Of a stretch of 64,000 nucleotides of DNA, positions 8,008-16,404 are shown piece by piece; the stretch's first letter is position 1, and each line of letters begins with the position of its first letter. The notes beneath the pieces are model-generated. The model had not been told where the DNA came from and searched no databases. It saw only the letters and a program-made list of their open reading frames with translations. The position numbers and the translations under genes are program-made. The stretch comes from Streptomyces sp. NBC_00442. Lineage in GTDB: Bacteria > Actinomycetota > Actinomycetes > Streptomycetales > Streptomycetaceae. Location: positions 186,001-250,000 of the forward strand of contig NZ_CP107918.1 in NCBI RefSeq assembly GCF_036014195.1. The letters are read 5' to 3'.

Positions 8008-8414
8008 CCGGCGAAGGTTCCGGCCAGGCGCCGCGGGGTGATCCTGACGACCACGCGCACCACCTCCGCGGGCAGTTCCACGTACTCCTCACCCGCGCCG
8101 GGCCCCTCGTACTTCTCGGCCAGGGCGACGGCCACCTTCCGGCCCAGGTCCTCGGCCACGGTCGCGCTGCCGCGTACCTCCAGGTAGCGCTGCGGGTCGG
8201 CCCGGTCGTAGACAGTCAGGCTGACCCGCCCGTCGCGTTCCATGTTGGTGATTTTGCGGCGGCCCGCCGCCGAGGAGATCAGCAGGTCGTCGCCGTCCCG
8301 GCCGACCCAGACCACCGAGGTCTGCGGGCTGCCATCGGGATTGACGGTGGCCAGCACCGCGGGATGCGCGGCGTCAAGAAGCTCGCGGGCGGCGTCGTTC
8401 AGCGTGATCGTCAC
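8004..8414 (-). CDS. PPOX-class (F420/FMN) oxidoreductase-like protein
   Basis: 136 residues from GTG 8414. It has the split-barrel fold of the pyridoxamine-5-phosphate-oxidase-like/F420-dependent reductase group. An N-terminal helix (LNDAARELLDA) leads to AVLATVNPDGSPQTSVVWV, then RRKITNMERDGRVSLTVYD and YLEVRGSATVAED, the characteristic strand order of these proteins. Members bind FMN or F420 and reduce small substrates or quinones; the substrate is unknown here. A tagggt hexamer lies a few bases upstream of the GTG and no ribosome site is visible, so the message may be leaderless. It lies upstream of the CoaD-like gene on the same strand, about 90 bases apart. Confidence 0.85.
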   Translation of the reverse strand: MTITLNDAARELLDAAHPAVLATVNPDGSPQTSVVWVGRDGDDLLISSAAGRRKITNMERDGRVSLTVYDRADPQRYLEVRGSATVAEDLGRKVAVALAEKYEGPGAGEEYVELPAEVVRVVVRITPRRLAGTFAG

Positions 8415-8531
8415 GGCCGCGACCCTAGCCACCGGCGTAGATCGGTGTCGACCGTTTTCCGCGGCCGGCTCCCCCGCCGGACACACCCGTCCGCGCCGAT
8501 CACGTGAAGCGCGCTCCGCTCCGGCAACGGT

Positions 8532-9425
8532 TCAGGTGGCCGACAGGATCGCTCGCGTCACGGCCGTGACCGACGGGGCGGGGCGGCCCGGGAGGCGGGC
8601 CACGAGCAGCCGGCGGACCTCGGGGGGTGCGCCGTCGACGCGCAGCAGGCTCACCCCGGCCGGCAGCAACGGCGCGAGCCGGGCCGGCACCGTCGTCACA
8701 CCGAAGCCGCGGGCGACGAGGTGGAGCTTGGTCAGCCAGTCGCGCGCGGAGTGAACGATGCGCGGCCTTCCCGGCAGGCCGGGCCAGGCCCCGAGCATCG
8801 GCTCGGTGCTCGATGACGGGGTCGCGATCCACGCCGCTTCGAGCAGCTCGTCGACGTGAACCGCGGTGCGCCCCGCGAACTGCCCGGCCGACGCCGCGGC
8901 CACCAGCAGTTCGGTGTCCGCGACGGTTTCCACGCGCAGGCGCGGCGCGTCGCCGTCGAAGGGCCGGTGAGGTGGCCGGGACGTGAGTACGGCGAGGTCG
9001 AGCGAGCCGGCGCGCAGCGCTCGCGTCAGGCTGGGGGTGGTGCCCTCGCTGGTGGTGACCGTGATCTGCGGACTGGCCGCGGCGAGATGGGCGAGCGAGG
9101 CGGGCAGGATGGCCGCACCCGCGCTGAGGAACACCCCGAGCCGTACCACTTCGGTGCTCGAAGCGGCGCCGGTGAGCTCGCGCTCGGCCGCCGCGAGCGA
9201 GGCAAGGACCGTGTGGGCGTGCCGCAGCAGGGTCAGGCCGGCGGGGGTGAGCCGCACCCCGTCCGGGCGGCGCTCGAACAGGATGGTGCCCGCGCCGCGT
9301 TCGAGGGCGGCGGCCTGCCGTGAGACGGCCGACTGCGTGTAGCCGAGGCGGGTGGCCGCCGCGGTGAAGCTGCCGGACTCGGCGATCTGTCGCAGGACCC
9401 GTAGTCCCGTAGTGGAGACGTCCAT
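8532..9425 (-). CDS. LysR-family transcriptional regulator
   Basis: 297 residues, typical LysR length, from ATG 9425. The N-terminal winged helix-turn-helix reads SGSFTAAATRLGYTQSAVSR followed by the LFERRPDGVRLTPAG wing. The rest is the two-lobed effector domain (VRLGVFLSAGAAILP ... ARGFGVTTVPARLAPLL). LysR regulators usually control a divergent neighbour and themselves in response to a small metabolite. Here the divergent neighbour is the quinone-oxidoreductase-like gene at 9567, separated by 141 bases, so that gene is the likely target. The effector is unknown. Confidence 0.93.
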   Translation of the reverse strand: MDVSTTGLRVLRQIAESGSFTAAATRLGYTQSAVSRQAAALERGAGTILFERRPDGVRLTPAGLTLLRHAHTVLASLAAAERELTGAASSTEVVRLGVFLSAGAAILPASLAHLAAASPQITVTTSEGTTPSLTRALRAGSLDLAVLTSRPPHRPFDGDAPRLRVETVADTELLVAAASAGQFAGRTAVHVDELLEAAWIATPSSSTEPMLGAWPGLPGRPRIVHSARDWLTKLHLVARGFGVTTVPARLAPLLPAGVSLLRVDGAPPEVRRLLVARLPGRPAPSVTAVTRAILSAT

Positions 9426-9566
9426 GCGAACTACGCGTACCAGGGATGCCGGATCGTCGCTTCCCGCATGGCCGGACGGCTCCTAGTGTCGGATCTACCG
9501 GCACGGACGAACGCGCGCAGAGCAGCGTGAACGTGCTTGATCTGGAACGGACTTGGAGGTCATCCC
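9426..9566. promoter_or_regulatory. Divergent promoter region of LysR and quinone oxidoreductase
   Basis: 141 bases between divergent starts. A TAGTGT hexamer at about 9485-9490 resembles a Streptomyces -10 box for the rightward gene, and the ribosome site ttggaggt lies at 9553-9560. A LysR box (T-N11-A) is expected here but I cannot single one out with confidence. Confidence 0.5.
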
Positions 9567-10655
9567 GTGCGAGCGGCAGTTCTGACGCGGTTCGGCGCCC
9601 CGCTGACGGTCCGGGAGGTGCCCGACCCCGAGGCGGGCGGCGGCGAGGTCGTCGTCGAGGTCCTCGCCGCCTGCGTGGCGCCGTACGCAGCCGAGGTCTT
9701 CGACGGCCGGCGCAACTATCCCCTCGCCCCTCCCGTCGTGCCCGGTGTCGGCGGCGTGGGGCGGATCCTCCGCGTAGGCCCGGACGCGACGAGGCTGCGC
9801 GTCGGCGACCTGGTGTGGTGCGACCCCACGGTGCGCTCGCGGGACGATGCCCTGACACCCGACATCGCGCTGCAGGGCTGGAGTTCGCGCGGCGAGGGCG
9901 GCGCGCGGCTGGCCGAGTACATGCACGACGGTTCGTTCGCCGAACGGATGCGGGTTCCGACGGAGAACGTCTTCCCGCTGCCCGCCGAGGCGGGCGACGA
10001 CCCGGCCCGCTGGGCGGCCCTCACCGTGCACGCCATCGTCTACGGCGGGCTCACGGCCGGCGGGCTCGCGGCCGGCGAGACGCTGCTCGTCAGCGGGGCC
10101 ACCGGCAACCTCGGCAGCAGCGCGGTCGCGGTCGCCCTCGCGATGGGAGCGGGCCGCGTGGTCGCACCGGGCCGCAACCAGGCCGCGCTCGGCCTCCTGG
10201 CCGACCGGTTCGGGCCGCGGCTGCGCCCCGTCGCGCTGACCGGCGACGAGCACACCGACCGCGCGGCGATGTCCGCGGCGGCGGCCGGCCCGATCGACAT
10301 GGTGATCGACCTGCTTCCGCCGAGCGCACCCGGTACGGCGTCGCGCGCGGCGGCGATGACCGTGCGCGAGTACGGCCGTGTCGTCCTCATGGGCGGCGTC
10401 GGCATGCTGGGCGGCGACGACCTCGCGCTCCCGTACCCGTGGATCATGCGCAACTCGATCACCGTGCGCGGGCAGTGGATGTACCCGCGCCCGGCCAACG
10501 CCGGCATCATCCGGCTCCTCGCGTCGGGCACGCTCGATCTCGCCCCGGAGCGGGTGCGGTCGTTCGGCCTCGATGCCGTGAACGACGCCGTCGCGTACGC
10601 CGCCGCGCACAGCGGCCCGTTCGACCGGACCGCTCTCGTCCCGGCGGCCGGCTGA
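9567..10655 (+). CDS. Zinc-independent alcohol dehydrogenase / quinone oxidoreductase (MDR family)
   Basis: 362 residues from GTG 9567, seven bases after a strong ttggaggt. Medium-chain dehydrogenase/reductase fold: N-terminal GroES-like domain (VRAAVLTRFGAPLTVREVP, PVVPGVGGVGRI, LRVGDLV) and a Rossmann domain with GATGNLGSSAVAVALAMGAGRVV as nucleotide site. The usual zinc ligands (GHE, structural Cys quartet) are missing, so it belongs to the zinc-free quinone-reductase branch that uses NADPH. It probably reduces an enone or quinone. Divergent from the LysR regulator, which likely induces it in response to its substrate. Confidence 0.88.
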   Translation: MRAAVLTRFGAPLTVREVPDPEAGGGEVVVEVLAACVAPYAAEVFDGRRNYPLAPPVVPGVGGVGRILRVGPDATRLRVGDLVWCDPTVRSRDDALTPDIALQGWSSRGEGGARLAEYMHDGSFAERMRVPTENVFPLPAEAGDDPARWAALTVHAIVYGGLTAGGLAAGETLLVSGATGNLGSSAVAVALAMGAGRVVAPGRNQAALGLLADRFGPRLRPVALTGDEHTDRAAMSAAAAGPIDMVIDLLPPSAPGTASRAAAMTVREYGRVVLMGGVGMLGGDDLALPYPWIMRNSITVRGQWMYPRPANAGIIRLLASGTLDLAPERVRSFGLDAVNDAVAYAAAHSGPFDRTALVPAAG

Positions 10656-10827
10656 TGACCGGCGGGCCGCCGCCCTGGCGCAGAGAATGGGCGCGCGGGA
10701 CCGCTTTCGGGGAATCCGTCATGTCTGGGGCCGAGTTGCGGCAGGGTCGTTCCCGCGTCCGTGTCGGGGCGCACACGTGCCGGACACGCACGGCACGCGC
10801 AGGCGACGGACAGCTGGAGGGCCCGCC

Positions 10828-11436
10828 ATGAGTGAGCAGGAGACATGGACGACGGAGGAGTTCGGCCCGTCCCACACCGGCTCGGTCGGCGTGCTCCTGG
10901 CCGACGGCACCGTCCCGCCCCCGGTCCACCTTCCGACGAATTCGGGTGCGGGCGGCCCCTCGGTGTCGCAGTGGAGCGTCTATGACGGTGCGGGCTTCGG
11001 GCACGGGCCGCGCGCGGTCGCGCTGCGCGCCGTGTGCTCCTGCGGCTGGAACGGCCCGGAGCACCCGCTGGACTGGAACGAGATCGCGGACCAGGACTTC
11101 TACGAGGCGGGCGCCGGCTCGGCGGACACCTGCATGCGGGACTGGGACACGCACACGGTCGACGTGGACCGCTCGGCCACTCCCCTGCCCGAGGCGGTGG
11201 ACGACCTGCTGACCCAACTGCAGGACAGAGTCGAGAAGTTGACGAAGACATCACCACTGGCGGCGCTGCGCGCGGCCCGTCGCATGGAAGTGGCCGCCGC
11301 CGAGGCCGGGTACTGGGCCGCCCACGGTGCCCGCAGTGACGCCACCGTGGCCCAGGCCGCGACGGCCCTTGGCCTGAGCGAACACGAAACGAAAAAGGTG
11401 ATGGCCCGCTTCGGCCGCTGGAGCCTGTACCACTGA
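10828..11436 (+). CDS. Hypothetical protein with C-terminal helix-turn-helix-like segment
   Basis: 202 residues from ATG 10828, eight bases after gctggagg. The N-terminal half is a beta-rich region with a CSCGWNGPEHPLDW patch. The pair Cys-x-Cys-Gly-Trp and later Cys/His residues could bind a metal, but this is not proven. The C-terminal 90 residues are helical. A coiled region (LLTQLQDRVEKLTKTSP) precedes ARSDATVAQAATALGLSEH, which has the spacing of a helix-turn-helix recognition unit. No known family is recognised with certainty. It might be a small DNA-binding or RNA-associated protein. It runs toward the FAD oxidoreductase gene on the other strand. Confidence 0.7.
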   Translation: MSEQETWTTEEFGPSHTGSVGVLLADGTVPPPVHLPTNSGAGGPSVSQWSVYDGAGFGHGPRAVALRAVCSCGWNGPEHPLDWNEIADQDFYEAGAGSADTCMRDWDTHTVDVDRSATPLPEAVDDLLTQLQDRVEKLTKTSPLAALRAARRMEVAAAEAGYWAAHGARSDATVAQAATALGLSEHETKKVMARFGRWSLYH

Positions 11437-11469
11437 GCACGGGCCGTGCGGTGCATGGGCCGAACCGAG

Positions 11470-12717
11470 CTAGTGCGAGCGCCCGGGGGCGGCCGCGGTG
11501 AGCACTTCGCGGGCGGCCCGGGTCCCGGACGCGAGGGCGCCCTGGACGGATCCGGTGGCCCGGTGGTCGCCGCACACGTAGCGCCCGGGGGCGACGCGGG
11601 TGGTACGGGTCAGCGGCCAGGGAGGGATCATGGCGGGCAACGCCCCGTGCACGGTGTCGACATGGAGCAGATCCCAGCCGGCGGTGTCGGTGCCATAGAC
11701 CTCGCCGAGGGCGGCACGCACCTCGCCCTCGCGCTCGACACCGCTCTCGCCGAGGACGGACGTGCAGACGAGGGCGCTGCCCGCGGGCGCATAGGTGGGT
11801 GCGACATCGCTCTGCACACAGGTGTTGAGGAATCGGCGCCTGCTGTCGAGGACCAGGGTCGGTTCACCCAGCGGGGACGCCGGGGCCACGTGGTGGTACG
11901 TGGACACGGTGCGGGTGGGTGGAATCTCCAGGCCCGGCAGCAGTCGCGCCGCCGCGAACGCCCCGGTGGCCACGACGACCGTGGGGGCCTCCCAGTGGCC
12001 ACCGTCCTCGGTCCGCACACCCTTGTCCGTCAGGGCCTGCGCCGCGGTGTCCAGGACGAGGCAGTCCGGTGGAAGGGACTCGGCCAGCTGTGCGGGCACG
12101 GCGCCGATGCCCTCGGCGGGCAGGCACAGGGTGCCGCGGAGCATGCTGCGCCAGACCAAGTGGAAGAAGCGGGAGGAGGTTTCCAGTTCCTCCTCCAGGA
12201 AGACACCGGACAGGAAGGGCCGCAGGAACGTCTCGATCAGTGCGGGCGAGATACCGGCCGCGGCGAGCGCGGTCTCGGTGGTGCGCTCAGGGCCGCGCTT
12301 GAGGGCCCGCACCGGGCTCAGCATGTCCAGCGCGCTGACCAGGCCGAGAGCCATCAGGTCGCGGCCCGATGCCAGGCGGCCCGGGACGAGGTCGGCCGTC
12401 CGGCGGGGCCGGCGGGTCGGATCGGTGAAGAGGCGGGAGCCCTGCGGGGTGTGGATCAGGGCGCCCGGCGTGAAGGGCCGCAGCCTGAGCCCACGGAGAT
12501 CGAAACGGCGCTTGACCTGCGGATAGGAGGTGTTGAACACCTGGAATCCGCGGTCCAGGAGAAACCCGTCGACCCGGTCGGTGCGGACTCGCCCGCCCAC
12601 GGCGTCGGACGCCTCGAGCAGGCGTACGGTCATGCCCGCGCGCGTCAGATCGGCCGCACAGGCGAGCCCTGAAAGGCCGGCTCCCACGACGACGGCATCG
12701 GCCTGTGTGCTGGTCAC
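11470..12717 (-). CDS. FAD-dependent amine oxidase/phytoene desaturase-like oxidoreductase
   Basis: 415 residues from GTG 12717, seven bases after a perfect ggagga. The N-terminus is the dinucleotide-binding motif VVVGAGLSGLACAADLTRAG, ending LLEASDAVGGRVRTD (the GG motif of amine oxidases and carotenoid desaturases). The C-terminal FAD motif APGRYVCGDHRATGSVQGAL closes the fold. Proteins of this length in Streptomyces are usually annotated as NAD(P)/FAD-dependent oxidoreductase; the substrate is unknown. There is no carotenoid gene nearby, so a role in pigment formation is not supported. The gene stands alone on the minus strand. Confidence 0.88.
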   Translation of the reverse strand: MTSTQADAVVVGAGLSGLACAADLTRAGMTVRLLEASDAVGGRVRTDRVDGFLLDRGFQVFNTSYPQVKRRFDLRGLRLRPFTPGALIHTPQGSRLFTDPTRRPRRTADLVPGRLASGRDLMALGLVSALDMLSPVRALKRGPERTTETALAAAGISPALIETFLRPFLSGVFLEEELETSSRFFHLVWRSMLRGTLCLPAEGIGAVPAQLAESLPPDCLVLDTAAQALTDKGVRTEDGGHWEAPTVVVATGAFAAARLLPGLEIPPTRTVSTYHHVAPASPLGEPTLVLDSRRRFLNTCVQSDVAPTYAPAGSALVCTSVLGESGVEREGEVRAALGEVYGTDTAGWDLLHVDTVHGALPAMIPPWPLTRTTRVAPGRYVCGDHRATGSVQGALASGTRAAREVLTAAAPGRSH

Positions 12718-12871
12718 GTTTCCTCCGGCGTCATCGCGAACCATGGCAGAGCGCTCAGCGTGCCACGCCGACGGGCGACCGTGCGGGTAGGCCACGCACC
12801 CGATCCGCCCATCTGCCGATCCGCGTCGCGACGTCGCGTGCGAGTGCGTCACGAGCCCGGTGACCAAAGGG

Positions 12872-12934
12872 CGATGGCGGGGGGTGTGCGCGGTGCGACC
12901 GATCGGGTCGCACCGCGCACACCCCCCGCCATCG
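12872..12934 (-). terminator. Very strong terminator hairpin, perfect 29-bp stem
   Basis: Left arm 12872-12900 and right arm 12906-12934 are perfect reverse complements with a 5-base loop (gatcg). It lies 31 bases past the stop of the minus-strand gene at 12965 and insulates the FAD oxidoreductase gene further left. The stem is very GC-rich and exceptionally long for an intrinsic terminator. Confidence 0.85.
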
Positions 12935-12964
12935 GACGGCTTCGGGCGCCTTCGGACGGCTTCG

Positions 12965-13399
12965 TCAGAAGCGGCCGCCCGTGGCGCGGGTGAAAGGCCC
13001 GTGTCCGCGCCGGGCGGTCACCCGACCGAGACTGTAGGCCCCCGCGAGGGCCGCCAGGACGCCGCCTCCGAGACCGGCCGCTATCTGCTTCCGCTTTTGG
13101 ACCACCGTCCAGGCGGTCGACGCGGCGTGAAGCGACTTGCCGGGCATCGCGGACAGCCTGGCGCCACCGGCCTTGGCCTTGGAGCGCAGTGCCACCACAC
13201 CACGGCCCGTGGTGTCCTTGGCCTCGGATGCCGCCGACTTGGCCTGGTTCGCAGCCGACTTGGCGGGGGCCGCAGCCGATGCAGCCTTGGTCGTAGCAGA
13301 CCGAGCTCCGCCGCTCGCGGAGCGAGCCGTGCTCTTGGCCGCGGCGCTCTTCGTGGCCTCGTTCTTCTTCGCTGTTTCCGACTTCGCTGTTTCCGACAT
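12965..13399 (-). CDS. Ala/Lys/Ser-rich protein with C-terminal hydrophobic segment
   Basis: 144 residues from ATG 13399. The first 75 residues are low-complexity Ala/Lys/Ser/Thr (repeats such as KSAAAKST, AAPAKSAANQAK), resembling histone H1 tails and other nucleoid-associated or stalk-like actinomycete proteins. Residues 107-124 (IAAGLGGGVLAALAGAYS) form a Gly/Ala hydrophobic stretch that could span a membrane, followed by a short basic tail. The strongly positive repeat region could contact DNA or polyphosphate, but its function is not established. It is followed by an unusually strong terminator, so it is a single-gene transcript. Confidence 0.75.
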   Translation of the reverse strand: MSETAKSETAKKNEATKSAAAKSTARSASGGARSATTKAASAAAPAKSAANQAKSAASEAKDTTGRGVVALRSKAKAGGARLSAMPGKSLHAASTAWTVVQKRKQIAAGLGGGVLAALAGAYSLGRVTARRGHGPFTRATGGRF

Positions 13400-13471
13400 G
13401 CAGTCCGTCTAGCCGCGCTTGCGCAATCGAAACAAATGGCTGGCAAATGAATCCTGTTCCGCGTCGGCCTT

Positions 13472-14512
13472 TCAGGAAGCGTGGTGACAGGGTGCGTTGA
13501 CGGGTCGTGTGTGCAGGATCTGGTCGAGGTAGCCGGGACCCGACGCCGGAACGACCTGTGGGGCGGTGCGGTAGCGGAGCGTTTCGGTCTGCCAGGCGTG
13601 GTAGCCGCTCATCCATGTGGACATGATGTCGACGTACGTGGTCACGGCGGACCGTTCCGCCCGGCCGAGTCCGAGTTGGACGCACAGGGCCGGCACCTGT
13701 CCGGCGAGTTCGCCGAAGTGCCGGACACGCGAACTCACGTGTCCGCACGCGTCGTTGATGGCCTCGTCACGGGTGAGGTGCCGTGCGGATTCGAGGACGA
13801 GGACCAAGTTGTCCATGTCGCCGCGTGCCTCCTCCTTCTCCACGGAGTACACGTCGTTGCACATCAGTGTGACGTCGATGGAGGCCTGACGCATGATGCG
13901 CAGTTGAGGCGCGTGGAACGCGGCAGCGGGAACGGCGATGTCCACGGCGCGTTCACCGAGGGAGAGCGGAATGTCGGTGCCGGCGATGCCCCGGCGGACC
14001 TGGAGGTAGGTCTCCATGTCGGCCGGGGTGCCACGGAGGCGTCCTATCGCTTCGTGGGCCTGCGCGGCGAAGTAGTACTCCCACTCGTGGGCGGTCCGCG
14101 CTGTCCAGGCCGGACGGGCGCCGCGGGTCCCCCGGGCCCGGATGTCGGCGAACGCCGCCGTGCACGGGTCGGCGCCGGTCGGTACGGCGCCGCCGTGGGC
14201 GATGTCGATCAACTGCTGGCATACGCGGGCGGTCCGGGCGGGGTCGCGGCCGAGCGGGCCGTCGAATTGGTCGTCGAAGATGAAGAAGAAGGCCATCGCG
14301 TCCGCGCACAGATCGAGGGCGGGCCCCTCGGCATGAGGAAAACCGAGGGCGGCCAGGCGCGGCATGTCCCAGGAGTCGTACCACGCCGCCGAGCGGTCGT
14401 CGGACACCAGGCCGAGACGGCGGACCCATGCGGCGTTGTGCCGACGGGCCCGGTCCAGGCCGGGGCTGATCCGTGCGGGGCCGGGGAGGTCGAAGTCGAT
14501 GTTCTGGGGCAT
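13472..14512 (-). CDS. Class I terpene synthase, probably a sesquiterpene cyclase
   Basis: 346 residues from ATG 14512, with ggagga six bases upstream, the standard size of bacterial sesquiterpene cyclases. The Asp-rich metal motif is DDQFD at residues 80-84 in [12 protein letters not shown]. The NSE triad is NDVYSVEKE at residues 219-227. A late basic/aromatic pair LRYRT lies near the C-terminus. These bind three magnesium ions and the diphosphate of farnesyl diphosphate. The N-terminal lead-in ([20 protein letters not shown]) is similar in style to pentalenene synthase, but the product cannot be assigned. The only adjacent oxidising enzyme is the SDR on the same strand upstream, and there is no prenyltransferase or P450 close by. 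Confidence 0.93.
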   Translation of the reverse strand: MPQNIDFDLPGPARISPGLDRARRHNAAWVRRLGLVSDDRSAAWYDSWDMPRLAALGFPHAEGPALDLCADAMAFFFIFDDQFDGPLGRDPARTARVCQQLIDIAHGGAVPTGADPCTAAFADIRARGTRGARPAWTARTAHEWEYYFAAQAHEAIGRLRGTPADMETYLQVRRGIAGTDIPLSLGERAVDIAVPAAAFHAPQLRIMRQASIDVTLMCNDVYSVEKEEARGDMDNLVLVLESARHLTRDEAINDACGHVSSRVRHFGELAGQVPALCVQLGLGRAERSAVTTYVDIMSTWMSGYHAWQTETLRYRTAPQVVPASGPGYLDQILHTRPVNAPCHHAS

Positions 14513-14753
14513 GGGTCCTCCCTGTCGCGCGGAGCATGCGTACGCGGGGCGTGGGTGCGGTGGGCGGGCGGCTGGCCGGGTCGCGGGGCAGCGCCCGGCT
14601 GGGACCGGCGCGACAGCAGGGGGTGGTCGCCTCTGCCGAGCCGCCCCGCTCGGCGAAGCTCCTCGGCCGAACGCTGTGAGCTGGACGAGGCGTGCGGCAG
14701 GTGAGGGTCCCCGTCCCGCGCGCCATTCGCGGCCGGGTGCCCGCGGTCGTGGT

Positions 14754-15764
14754 TCAGCCGCCGGCGGGGCCCGGCTGCTCCGTGCTCTCGGGGGCGGACG
14801 GCGACTTGAGGTCGAGCGCGAGGGGTTCGGCGCCGGGGCCCACACCCAGCCGTGCGAAGGAGTGGGCCATGGACACGCTGACGCTCTCCGGCGTTCGGAA
14901 CACCTCGGTGCTGCGGATCGCGGACAGGTGCTCGCGGATCGACTCCGGTGTGGGTTCCTCGTCCCACAGCACGCCTTCGGTCGCGCCCAGGAAGATCCGG
15001 GCGACGCGACGACCCGCAGCGTGCAGCAGTTCCCCCGTGCAGGGCACCGAATCGTGGGCCAGGAAAGCCACCACGGCGGCCACGCGCCGGGCCGGGAACA
15101 GGTCGGTGAGCAGGGCGGCCGTCACTGCGTCGTCGTCAAGGGCTTCGAGGGACATGCGGGTGGCGGCGATGGGTACGACGGCGTTGACCTTGATGCCGTG
15201 CGCGGCTCCCTCGGCCGCCAGCGAGGTGGTCAGACCGAGGACGGCGCCCTTGCCCGCGGCGTACACGCTGAGTCCGGTGTCCCCGAACAGGGCGTCGGAG
15301 CATGTGTTCACGATGCGCCCGTACCGCGATGCGACCATATGTGGCCACACGGCACGGAGCATGCTCAGTGTCCCTCCCACATGTGTGTTCAGCACACGTG
15401 CACACTCCTCGTCCTGGAGCTCGCCCAGCGGGCGCAGGATCGAGATCCCGGCGTTGTTGACCAGCACGTCCAACCGCCCCCAGCGGTCCGTCGCGGTCCT
15501 GGTGAGCGCTTGCGCGCCGGCGGCGGTCGAGATGTCCTGGACGTCCGCCACGGCCTCCCCGCCGCGCCGTCGTATCTCCTCGGCGACCTCGTGTGCGGGC
15601 GATGGTGACGCGCCGCGCCCGTCGGTCCCCGTTCCCATGTCGTTGACGACCACACGTGCGCCCCGCGAAGCGAGGAGCAAGGCGTATTCCCGGCCAAGCC
15701 CACGGCCGGCGCCCGTCACCACCGCCACCCGACCGTCGAAACGGACCTCGTCGACTGCCCCCAC
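14754..15764 (-). CDS. Short-chain dehydrogenase/reductase with C-terminal extension
   Basis: About 336 residues from GTG 15764; GTG 15773 is an alternative and the start is uncertain. Classical SDR motifs are seen: [11 protein letters not shown] (TGxxxGxG cofactor site), the NNAG tetrad (LVNNAGIS), a Ser in [15 protein letters not shown] and the YAAGKGA catalytic Tyr-x-x-x-Lys. About 80 residues beyond the SDR core ([27 protein letters not shown]) are the sort of tail found in the 17-beta-HSD4/hydroxyacyl-CoA dehydrogenase subgroup. It is probably an NAD(P)-dependent alcohol or 3-hydroxyacyl dehydrogenase. It is co-oriented with and upstream of the terpene synthase, with a 241-base gap, so a role in oxidising the terpene is possible but unproven. 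Confidence 0.87.
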   Translation of the reverse strand: MGAVDEVRFDGRVAVVTGAGRGLGREYALLLASRGARVVVNDMGTGTDGRGASPSPAHEVAEEIRRRGGEAVADVQDISTAAGAQALTRTATDRWGRLDVLVNNAGISILRPLGELQDEECARVLNTHVGGTLSMLRAVWPHMVASRYGRIVNTCSDALFGDTGLSVYAAGKGAVLGLTTSLAAEGAAHGIKVNAVVPIAATRMSLEALDDDAVTAALLTDLFPARRVAAVVAFLAHDSVPCTGELLHAAGRRVARIFLGATEGVLWDEEPTPESIREHLSAIRSTEVFRTPESVSVSMAHSFARLGVGPGAEPLALDLKSPSAPESTEQPGPAGG

Positions 15765-15791
15765 CCCGCCCACCGCCCTCCCGGAGGACGT

Positions 15792-15855
15792 GTGATTCCC
15801 CCGCGCCGGGATTCCCGCCCACGGTGATTCCCGCGCACTGCGATTCCCTCGCACA
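15792..15855 (-). repeat. Four 16-bp tandem iterons upstream of the SDR gene
   Basis: Consecutive units 15792-15807, 15808-15823, 15824-15839 and 15840-15855, each carrying GATTCCC at the same position (GGGAATC on the SDR strand) followed by a variable c/g tail; consensus gtgattcccgcgcact. Exact 16-base phasing with no gaps, 28 bases upstream of the SDR start. This is either a multimeric operator for a regulator or a decayed tandem duplication. Confidence 0.8.
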
Positions 15856-16404
15856 CCATCGCCTGCCGGAACGAATTCGGCCAGGGAGCGTGGAAGACCG
15901 TCCGACGCACCCACGGACACCCCGTGCGCGCATGAACGCTCCTCCACGCGCCGTTGTGCGCACGGCAATTGTGTGCCCGCGCGCAGTGGCCGGCTCGCCC
16001 TCGGAACGGGGCGAACCCGGGGGTCCAGTGCCGGCCGGGCGGCGCTGCTCCCCCCTGGCGCCGGCGTCGGCGTCCGGCGTGCCGGACGTCATGAGCCCGT
16101 GCCGACGGCCCCGCGGCGGGGGCCGCCACCGCTCCGGCCGAGGCCGGTTTCGCGTCCTCTATGCTTCAAGGCGGCCGCGGCACGGTGGCTCGTCGTCGCA
16201 CGCGGCGCTGGGGCACGGGTCCGTGGGACCGGGCCCCGGACGGCGTCGGGGACGGTGGCCCGTACCGCAGCCCTGGTCCGGGCCGGGACCGCGTGACGCC
16301 GCTCACGAAAACCTTGGGGAACCGCGGGACCACCGACAGGTGTCCCGGCCCTGTGGGGTGCCCGGCCCGCCCCAGTACAGAAGACCCCCAGGGAGAAGCG
16401 AGGT
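15856..16404. other. 550-base intergenic region, no convincing gene
   Basis: Open frames cross this stretch on both strands, but their translations are Arg/Pro/Gly-rich without recognisable motifs, as expected for high-GC non-coding DNA. It should hold the promoters of the SDR (leftward) and deoxynucleoside kinase (rightward) genes. A possible -10-like tatgct is present near 16160. The kinase ribosome site aggga lies at 16390-16394. Confidence 0.5.

Noticed and set aside
12872..12934. Terminal inverted repeats of an insertion sequence
   Set aside because: The arms are only five bases apart and no transposase is between them; a hairpin terminator fits.
15792..15855. CRISPR-like array
   Set aside because: The units are contiguous, with no spacers, and there are no cas genes; they are iterons.
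15856..16404. Possible extra gene between the SDR and the kinase
   Set aside because: Open frames on both strands have no motifs and biased Arg/Pro/Gly content; no ribosome site of note.
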